In this document: positions 7,611-13,453 of the stretch, one piece after another | Layout of the letters: the number at the start of each line of letters is the position of its first letter | How positions within the stretch are numbered: the first letter of the stretch is position 1 | Source: an uncultured bacterium | GTDB lineage: Bacteria; Cyanobacteriota; Vampirovibrionia; Gastranaerophilales; Gastranaerophilaceae | DNA: 13,453 bases | Assembly (NCBI GenBank): GCA_905211505.1 | Contig: CAJMAX010000031.1 | Location: 1-13,453, forward strand | Direction: 5' to 3' | Program-made: the position numbers and the translations under genes | Notes under the pieces: model-generated | The model's database searches: none | Seen by the model: only the letters and a program-made list of their open reading frames with translations | Told to the model about the DNA's origin: nothing

Positions 7611-7627
7611 CATGTTTTATATATAAT
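7599..7627 (+). promoter_or_regulatory. Promoter of clpC
   Basis: TTGAAA (7599-7604) and a perfect TATAAT (7622-7627) are spaced by exactly 17 bp, giving a start near 7634 and a leader of about 20 nt. This is a vegetative-sigma type promoter. The consensus CIRCE element (TTAGCACTC dyad) and CtsR heptad repeats are not seen. Confidence 0.75.
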
Positions 7628-7655
7628 CTTATTATAGAAGAGATAGGAGTAAAAA

Positions 7656-10178
7656 ATGTTCGAACGTTTTACAGAAAAAGCGATTAAAGTTATTATGCTC
7701 GCTCAGGAAGAAGCTCGAAGATTAGGCCATAATTTTGTTGGAACAGAACAAGTATTACTAGGTTTAATTGGAGAAGGCACCGGTGTTGCTGCTAAAACTC
7801 TTAAGTCAATGGGGGTTAATCTTAAAGATGCCCGAACTGAAGTTGAAAAAATTATCGGCAGAGGTTCTGGTTTTGTGGCAGTCGAAATACCATTTACCCC
7901 TAGAGCTAAACGTGTATTAGAGCTATCCTGGGATGAAGCAAGACAGCTTGGTCATAATTATATAGGTACAGAACACTTGCTTCTCGGTCTAATTAGAGAA
8001 GGTGAAGGAGTTGCTGCCAGAGTTTTGGAAAACTTAGGAGTTGATTTAAACAAAGTAAGAAGTAATGTAGTTAAGATGATTGGTGAATCTAAACCTCAAG
8101 CGGCTGCAGGAGCCTCTGGTTCATCATCTTCTTCCGGTTCATCTTCAACCGGAAAAACTAAAACTCCAAGCTTAGACGAATTTGGCAGAGATTTAACACT
8201 TGCAGCTCAAGAATTGCGTTTAGACCCAGTTGTCGGCAGAGATAAAGAAATTGAACGTGTTATCCAAATTCTTGCAAGAAGAACTAAAAACAATCCAGTA
8301 TTATTAGGTGAACCTGGTGTTGGTAAGACCGCAGTTGCAGAAGGTCTGGCTACAAGAATAGTTAACGCTGAAGTACCGGATGTCCTTGATGGGAAAAAAG
8401 TTATTCAGTTAGATATGGGACTACTTGTTGCCGGTACTAAGTACCGCGGAGAATTTGAAGAACGCCTAAAAAAAATTATGGATGAAATTCGTCAAGCAGG
8501 AAATATTATCCTTGTTATTGATGAAATGCACACTTTAATTGGAGCAGGAGCAGCAGAAGGCGCAATTGATGCGGCTAACATATTAAAACCTGCACTTTCA
8601 CGTGGTGAAATTCAAGTTATCGGTGCAACAACTTCAGATGAGTACAGAAAATATATTGAAAAAGATTCTGCACTTGAAAGACGTTTTCAACCGGTTTTGA
8701 TTGATGAGCCATCAATTGATGAATCTATTGAAATTATCAAAGGTTTAAAACCAAAATATGAAGAACACCACAAACTTATAATTTCTGATGAAGCAATTGT
8801 CGCAGCTGTAAAATTGTCAAGCAAATATGTTAATGACAGATTTTTACCGGATAAAGCAATTGACGTAATCGATGAAGCAAGTTCTAAGGTTAGATTAAAG
8901 GTTTCTAACATGTGTCCGGAAGGAAAAGAACTGGAAAAACAATTAAAATCATTGATTAAAGAAAAAGAAGAAGCTATAAGAAATCAAGAATTTGAAACAG
9001 CTTCTCAACTTCGTGATGATGAAGCAGATTTGAGGGATAAAATCAGAGAAGTTTCAGCAAAGTGGAGAGAAGAACACGAAGCAAATAAAGCAACTGTTAC
9101 AGCTGAAAATGTTGCTGAAGTTATTGCTATGATGACAGGTGTTCCGGTAACAAAATTAACAGAAGGAGAAAGCGAAAGACTTCTAAAACTGGAAGATACA
9201 TTACACCAGAGAGTTATTGGTCAGCATGATGCTATTGTTGCTATATCAAAAGCTATACGACGTGCTCGTGTTGGATTAAAATCTCCAAATAGACCAATTG
9301 GAAGTTTTATTTTCTGTGGACCTACAGGTGTTGGTAAAACGGAACTTGCAAAAGCTTTAGCTGAGGCTATGTTTGGTTCTGAAGATAATATGATAAGAGT
9401 TGATATGTCAGAATTTATGGAAAAACATTCAACAGCAAAACTTATCGGTTCTCCTCCGGGCTATGTTGGCTATGATGATGGTGGGCACCTTTCTGAACTG
9501 GTAAGAAAGAAACCTTATTCTGTTGTTCTATTTGATGAAATTGAAAAAGCTCACCCGGATGTATTCAATATTATGTTGCAAATATTGGACGATGGTAGAT
9601 TAACGGATTCAAAAGGGCGTCATATAAGCTTTAAAAATACAGTTATCATTATGACATCAAATGTTGGTGCAAGCATGATTACAACCACTTCAAAACTGGG
9701 ATTCTCTACATCTGAAGACGAATCAAAAGATAAATACGAAAAACTAAAAGAAACAGTTTCTGAAGAAATGAAAAAAGCTTTCAGACCTGAATTTTTAAAT
9801 CGTATTGATGAAACAATTGTATTTGCTCATCTGTCAAAAGAAGAAATTAGACAAATTGTTGATTTGATGTTGAAAGACTTATTAAAACGTTTAGTTGAAA
9901 AAGGCTTGAACATTGAGGTTACTGATGAAGTTAAAGATCATCTGGCTGAAAGCGGATATTCTGAAGCTTATGGTGCTAGACCATTAAGACGTTTGATTCA
10001 ACGTAAAATGGAAGACAGCTTGGCTGAAGAAATTTTGTCAGGAAAATATATCTCAGGCGACACAATAAAAGTTACTCTTGTTGATGGCAAAATTTCTTTT
10101 GAAAAAGCTGGAAAAACCAAAAGAGTAAAAAAAGAAAAAGAAACAGAAGATTGTGTTGAACAACCTTCAGCAAATTAA
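7656..10178 (+). CDS. clpC: ClpC-type AAA+ unfoldase of the Clp protease
   Basis: ClpC uses ATP to unfold proteins and feed them to the ClpP peptidase in the cytoplasm. The product has 840 aa, typical of ClpC. Two Clp_N repeats occupy about 1-145. A Ser/Gly-rich linker follows (about 151-168). NBD1 has Walker A GEPGVGKT (218-225) and Walker B LVIDE (286-290). The middle region contains a UVR-like stretch at about 428-463. NBD2 has Walker A GPTGVGKT (555-562), Walker B VVLFDE (623-628), TSN (667-669) and sensor 2 GARPLRR (773-779). LGF at 681-683 fits the loop tripeptide that docks on ClpP, so this is a protease partner rather than a ClpB disaggregase. AGGAG stands 6 nt before the ATG. clpP and mcsA/mcsB/ctsR are not adjacent, so this is not the Firmicute ctsR operon. 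Confidence 0.97.
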   Translation: MFERFTEKAIKVIMLAQEEARRLGHNFVGTEQVLLGLIGEGTGVAAKTLKSMGVNLKDARTEVEKIIGRGSGFVAVEIPFTPRAKRVLELSWDEARQLGHNYIGTEHLLLGLIREGEGVAARVLENLGVDLNKVRSNVVKMIGESKPQAAAGASGSSSSSGSSSTGKTKTPSLDEFGRDLTLAAQELRLDPVVGRDKEIERVIQILARRTKNNPVLLGEPGVGKTAVAEGLATRIVNAEVPDVLDGKKVIQLDMGLLVAGTKYRGEFEERLKKIMDEIRQAGNIILVIDEMHTLIGAGAAEGAIDAANILKPALSRGEIQVIGATTSDEYRKYIEKDSALERRFQPVLIDEPSIDESIEIIKGLKPKYEEHHKLIISDEAIVAAVKLSSKYVNDRFLPDKAIDVIDEASSKVRLKVSNMCPEGKELEKQLKSLIKEKEEAIRNQEFETASQLRDDEADLRDKIREVSAKWREEHEANKATVTAENVAEVIAMMTGVPVTKLTEGESERLLKLEDTLHQRVIGQHDAIVAISKAIRRARVGLKSPNRPIGSFIFCGPTGVGKTELAKALAEAMFGSEDNMIRVDMSEFMEKHSTAKLIGSPPGYVGYDDGGHLSELVRKKPYSVVLFDEIEKAHPDVFNIMLQILDDGRLTDSKGRHISFKNTVIIMTSNVGASMITTTSKLGFSTSEDESKDKYEKLKETVSEEMKKAFRPEFLNRIDETIVFAHLSKEEIRQIVDLMLKDLLKRLVEKGLNIEVTDEVKDHLAESGYSEAYGARPLRRLIQRKMEDSLAEEILSGKYISGDTIKVTLVDGKISFEKAGKTKRVKKEKETEDCVEQPSAN

Positions 10179-10184
10179 TATCTT

Positions 10185-10207
10185 GGAGCAGGGTGAACCC
10201 CTGCTCC
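10185..10207 (+). other. Stem-loop after clpC
   Basis: A 9-bp GC-rich stem (10185-10193 with 10199-10207) with a 5-nt loop sits 6 bases after the clpC stop. It lacks a downstream T-run, so it is not a classic intrinsic terminator. It may protect the 3' end of the mRNA or terminate weakly. Confidence 0.65.
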
Positions 10208-10287
10208 TGTAATAAATCTTAATATTTTCTGCAATCACTATTTAAAAATATTTTTACGGTTTTTATAAATTTTATAGGGACATTTTA

Positions 10288-10293
10288 TATAAT
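10288..10293 (+). promoter_or_regulatory. -10 box of the GT-B gene
   Basis: A perfect TATAAT lies 24 bp before the ATG at 10318, but no good -35 box is found at standard spacing. Surrounding AT-richness makes chance likely. Confidence 0.35.
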
Positions 10294-10317
10294 TAATTAT
10301 TTGTTAGGGGAAATTTT

Positions 10318-12948
10318 ATGCGCGTAAATTTAGTTCAAAATTATACTGTAGTTAATACTGCAACTAGAAAATCAAATATTCAATCGAATTCACAAGAGAA
10401 AGCTCATATTCACAACTCGGGTTTAGTTACACTTACCTTTACAGGAAAAGAAAAGAACTTGGGGCAAATTGCCTCATTAACACCGGAAAATAATGCTTTA
10501 GGGCTACCTGAAGCCGCACAAGGCGGAGAAGGTGTTGTTGGTAAAGAAATGATTGCAAGCATGCGCCACAATGAAGTGTTTAAAACCGTAATGGTAGATG
10601 GTAAACCACAAAAGATAAATTTTGATGCAAGAAGCTTTATGCCATTCTGGGAATACAACAATCCAAAAGGTGGCTTCAAATTTTTATTACATAAAGGACA
10701 AAAAGCTTCTGAATTAGCAGATGAAATACCTGCATCACAATTTTACAGTGCAAACTTAGGGGAAGATTTAGAAGCCGTTGCTAAAAAATTTAATATACCA
10801 ACAGATGAAATTAGTTACGTTATTCAAAGTAAACCTAATGGCAAAGGACCAACGGCTAAATCAAAATACTGTATACTTGAGCCAACATCCTTAAAAGGTC
10901 ATATAACAAGATTATCAGAAAAGGTATTAGGCGAGACAGAAGATGTTCCATATGCATTGTTTAAAATTTCTAAAAACAACCCTAAATACAATGAGTTAAA
11001 AGGTGAACCTCATTATTTTGTATATACACCTCAGCTTGCAAGAGCCTCAAAACCATATTCATATGATTGTTTCGGGAATGTTCCTTTTGAAGCCGAAATC
11101 GTAAACTCAGATTGGATGAGAATACAGGCAGAAATTCTAAATAAAAAAATGAATACAGAAGAATTTGGATATTACAATCCCGCAAGCGTTATTTGCCATG
11201 ACAGAGTTGCTCACACTTATGGAAATCATATCGCAAATATGTCAGCCCTTGGGGATGATTCTGTAAACGGAACAAAAGCCCACATAATTGCGCATAATAC
11301 AGGACGATATTACCAAGGTATAACAGATGACCCCTTTAAGTATCAAGTTGTAGTTGGAGATGCTTCAGACGCTGAAGTAATGAAAAAACTTCCTGATTTT
11401 AACATTTTGCAAAAAGCAAAACAGTTTGGAATTAATTCTGACCAATTGTCACCAAGAGAACGCCAAATTGCTCATGCTATTATGGATCCATATTTGGATA
11501 ATTTCAAAGACGGAGGTGGAACTTATAATATTTTGAGAGCCGGTATATCTGCGGCAAAAATGAATCCTCAAAATATTTCTACAGGAACCGTATCTTATAC
11601 TTTTGCAAATGAAATGAAAAGCAATGAAATGTATGATGCTGCAAAATTTTTAACAGATTTCTACAGCGAAATTGAGACAAAAGATGTATTAAACGGTTCT
11701 ACACCAGCCTCAATGGAACTAGACAATCCGGATGCACTCTTTGGAAGAGACAAAACAAACGGACTTTATAAAAATCGTGCAGGTTTTACACCTTTTAGCT
11801 ACAATGGTTCTAATATTGAAGAAGTAATTGCGGCAAGAGAAAAAAATGCTCGCTGGCTAACCAATTTAATCTGGGAAGCCGGAGAAAAAGGACAGGATGA
11901 ATTAAATAAATTATTCTTTAGTGATGGTCAAATTCAAGATGGACACAATGTAAGAGGATACTTATCGCCAATTAAAGACGGTGATATTCTTATTATGGGC
12001 TGGGGTAGGCCAGACGAACAAAAAGGATTCCCTATTTCAGTTGATGGACTTCTTGACTTTTTCAAAAGATCAGATATTCCTACAGAAACAAAATTAAAAG
12101 TAAAAGGGGTTTTTGGTGCAGGTCCTTGGAATAAAAATGCAGAAGACTGGAAAGCCATAGACCGAGCAATGAAAGAACTCGAAACTCTGGATGGTGGAAT
12201 TTATAAACATAATCTTATGTATGTAGATGGCTGGTTCTCAAAAAGACTCGTTGGCTGCGCAACTTATTGTGCATTTACTTCACGCAGGGAAATGTGTGGT
12301 ATCACACCATTAGAAGCAAAAGCAGCAGGAGTTCCTTATGCTGTTACAAAAACAGGGGGACCGGTTGATTATACAAATGCTTTAAACGGTTTTATGACAA
12401 AAGAAGCTGTTGAAAGAAATCCTGAATACTACGGATTGAACTGGAACAATTCAAAAGAAGAAATTGATGCAGCAAGAGTAAAAAGACAAGCTTCGCAAAT
12501 GTCTGATATTTACAAAGATATGATTGACGAGTACACGGATAATCATGATTCGTTTGTTGCAAAATGCAAAAAAAATATTGAAGAACGCATAGACTGGCAT
12601 AACAACAATGAATATAACCACGGGAAATCAGCAAATAGACGCTATTTAGATGATATTCTAGAAACAAATAAAACCTGGGAATCAAGAAATCAAAAACCGT
12701 TAAATAGAATTGTTGGCAAGTTTGGAGAATTTAAAGAAGAAGTTGAAACATTAATGGGTAAAACTAAATCTAAACCACTAAAAATGATTCTTGCCATTGC
12801 TCTTGGTACAATAGCTGTAGCAGGTGGAATTTATATGTACTTGAACAAAAAATCTACAAAATCAGAACAATTATCTTCAAATAACAATGCCTCAATAAAG
12901 TCAAAAGAAAACGAAACTATTTCTAAAAAAGTAGAAATAGCCGCATAA
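10318..12948 (+). CDS. Tail-anchored GT-B glycosyltransferase related to glycogen/starch synthase
   Basis: The product has 876 aa against about 480 for bacterial GlgA; AGGGG precedes the ATG by about 8 nt. Residues 1-45 are Asn/Ser/Gln-rich and end in LTFTGK (39-44). The catalytic part is a two-Rossmann GT-B fold. QGGEG (68-72) sits at the GT5 KxGGL site, HD 294-295 and HN 326-327 match GlgA's HDW and HN motifs, and TVSYTFANEM (424-433) matches TVSPTYA. R564-x4-K569-G and E658-x7-E666 are the donor-binding residues, followed by TGG 679-681. CGITPLEAKAAGVP reads more like GT4. A helical region runs to about 815; 822-841 is one hydrophobic segment flanked by lysines, with a 35-residue Lys/Ser-rich tail. 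Predicted role: transfer of glucose from ADP- or UDP-glucose at the membrane. The usual Lys of KxGGL is replaced by A67, so donor, acceptor and even activity are uncertain. No glycogen genes are adjacent. Confidence 0.82.
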   Translation: MRVNLVQNYTVVNTATRKSNIQSNSQEKAHIHNSGLVTLTFTGKEKNLGQIASLTPENNALGLPEAAQGGEGVVGKEMIASMRHNEVFKTVMVDGKPQKINFDARSFMPFWEYNNPKGGFKFLLHKGQKASELADEIPASQFYSANLGEDLEAVAKKFNIPTDEISYVIQSKPNGKGPTAKSKYCILEPTSLKGHITRLSEKVLGETEDVPYALFKISKNNPKYNELKGEPHYFVYTPQLARASKPYSYDCFGNVPFEAEIVNSDWMRIQAEILNKKMNTEEFGYYNPASVICHDRVAHTYGNHIANMSALGDDSVNGTKAHIIAHNTGRYYQGITDDPFKYQVVVGDASDAEVMKKLPDFNILQKAKQFGINSDQLSPRERQIAHAIMDPYLDNFKDGGGTYNILRAGISAAKMNPQNISTGTVSYTFANEMKSNEMYDAAKFLTDFYSEIETKDVLNGSTPASMELDNPDALFGRDKTNGLYKNRAGFTPFSYNGSNIEEVIAAREKNARWLTNLIWEAGEKGQDELNKLFFSDGQIQDGHNVRGYLSPIKDGDILIMGWGRPDEQKGFPISVDGLLDFFKRSDIPTETKLKVKGVFGAGPWNKNAEDWKAIDRAMKELETLDGGIYKHNLMYVDGWFSKRLVGCATYCAFTSRREMCGITPLEAKAAGVPYAVTKTGGPVDYTNALNGFMTKEAVERNPEYYGLNWNNSKEEIDAARVKRQASQMSDIYKDMIDEYTDNHDSFVAKCKKNIEERIDWHNNNEYNHGKSANRRYLDDILETNKTWESRNQKPLNRIVGKFGEFKEEVETLMGKTKSKPLKMILAIALGTIAVAGGIYMYLNKKSTKSEQLSSNNNASIKSKENETISKKVEIAA

Positions 12949-12967
12949 TCAAAGTCAAGAAAAGAAT

Positions 12968-13005
12968 AAAAAAAGGGGACTAAGTTATAAAACTTGATCC
13001 CTTTT
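12968..13005. terminator. Bidirectional terminator, GT-B gene and 49-aa gene
   Basis: An imperfect stem (12971-12986 with 12991-13005; outer AAAAGGG/CCCTTTT and inner AAGTT/AACTT) closes an ATAA loop. On the plus strand it ends in T4. On the minus strand it ends in a U7 tract (12968-12974), so it is strongest as terminator of the minus-strand 49-aa gene. Confidence 0.8.
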
Positions 13006-13020
13006 CGATTTACATCGAAA
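13003..13020. other. Second small hairpin next to the terminator
   Basis: A perfect 7-bp repeat, TTTCGAT (13003-13009) and ATCGAAA (13014-13020), with a 4-nt loop overlaps the last Ts of the main terminator. On the minus strand it is met first and may assist termination; on the plus strand it competes with the main stem. Confidence 0.5.
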
Positions 13021-13060
13021 GATTTGGCTTGTTAATTAAGTTTTGTGGAATATTCACGGA

Positions 13061-13210
13061 TTAGTGAAGAAAATTTGAAATAACTATCATTATCAGTAAA
13101 GCTAATCCCATGAATACTAAAGAGCCTAACACTCCAGTGCCGGAAGATTCATTTAAATGCGCATCATTAGAGCCATTTGAATCCTCTAGACGAGTTTCTA
13201 TATTTTCCAT
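13061..13210 (-). CDS. 49-aa single-pass membrane protein of unknown function
   Basis: I chose the ATG at 13210 because AGGAG stands 10 nt before it; a longer frame upstream has no ribosome binding site. Residues 1-25 are acidic and Asn/Ser-rich (MENIETRLED at the start). Residues 27-47 form one hydrophobic helix with a Gly-rich entry (GTGVLGS), ending in SNFLH. With an acidic N-terminal side and no positive charge near the helix, topology cannot be settled; the shape fits a small regulatory or structural membrane peptide. No family is recognised. It follows an unfinished minus-strand gene by 88 bp and ends at a strong terminator 55 bp downstream. A real gene is likely because the ribosome binding site, membrane helix and terminator line up. 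Confidence 0.65.
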   Translation of the reverse strand: MENIETRLEDSNGSNDAHLNESSGTGVLGSLVFMGLALLIMIVISNFLH

Positions 13211-13298
13211 AATATTATTTCTCCTGTAAAAAATTTTCATATCAAACATAATTGACTATGCAAAATAGCCAATAAAAAGCAACCTTGAAACAAAATTA

Positions 13299-13453
13299 CT
13301 AAGGCGCATTAGGAGAAAGTTCAGTTAAAAAGCGTTTATTATTTATATTTTTATTTAAGTCTAAATACGATTTATTATAAAGATAAGATAATAATAAAGA
13401 AAATTGATAATTTTCCGGAACAAACAAATCTCTATGACCACTAGAAGAAGAAC
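13299..13453 (-). CDS. C-terminal 50 codons of an unidentified gene (5' part outside window)
   Basis: Reading the minus strand from 13451, a frame stays open for 50 codons to a TAG at 13299-13301. Both other minus frames hit stops in this stretch. It contains no ATG, so the start must lie to the right of the window. The translated end begins with four serines and GHRDLFVPENYQF, continues with a Leu/Tyr-rich helix and a Lys/Asn-rich segment, and closes with LTELSPNAP. The composition looks like a real soluble protein end, but I recognise no family. In AT-rich DNA a 50-codon open frame can occur by chance, so confidence is moderate. Confidence 0.55.
   Translation of the reverse strand, partial: SSSSGHRDLFVPENYQFSLLLSYLYNKSYLDLNKNINNKRFLTELSPNAP

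Noticed and set aside
1..13453. Transposase, integrase, CRISPR repeats, tRNA or rRNA genes
   Set aside because: I looked on both strands and saw no transposase frame, regularly spaced repeat array, tRNA T-arm or rRNA sequence.

Overview
The window is AT-rich chromosomal DNA with densely packed single genes, short gaps and several clear intrinsic terminators. It has no mobile element, CRISPR array, tRNA or rRNA that I can see. A non-photosynthetic relative of cyanobacteria, such as the gut Gastranaerophilales/Vampirovibrionia ('Melainabacteria'), is my best guess. The reasons are the low GC, a HelY-type Ski2-like helicase, a ClpC with double Clp_N and UVR motifs, and several small proteins with a Ser/Thr/Asn-rich N-terminus and a [ST]-F-[TG]-x motif. 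This is inference, not a proven placement; a low-GC Firmicute or another candidate phylum is not excluded.

Layout, left to right. (1) The 3' part of a plus-strand gene for a PilZ-domain protein with an uninterrupted 36-copy Asp-Thr tract; it enters from outside the window and ends at a strong terminator. (2) Convergent to it, a minus-strand gene for a membrane-anchored phosphodiester glycosidase (NAGPA-like), with a good promoter and a GC-rich, possibly structured leader of about 100 nt. (3) A minus-strand gene for a small unknown protein (145 aa), then a minus-strand HelY/Ski2-like helicase. (4) Divergent from the helicase, a plus-strand small unknown protein (126 aa), which converges on serS (minus) across a perfect bidirectional terminator hairpin. 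(5) Divergent from serS, a plus-strand small unknown protein (107 aa), followed by clpC. The dyad between those two overlaps the -35 box of the clpC promoter. (6) A large plus-strand gene for a GT-B glycosyltransferase related to glycogen/starch synthases, with a hydrophobic C-terminal anchor. (7) Minus strand: a 49-aa single-pass membrane protein and, at the right edge, the last 50 codons of another gene that has no start inside the window.

The conserved housekeeping genes (serS, clpC, the helicase) are single transcription units and do not form one pathway. The less ordinary content is the accessory genes between them: the (DT)36 PilZ protein, the tail-anchored GT5/GT4-like enzyme that lacks the family's N-terminal Lys, and three otherwise unrelated proteins that share a similar N-terminal signature. 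Several starts were moved inward from the longest open frame because a clear Shine-Dalgarno sequence sits before an internal ATG.
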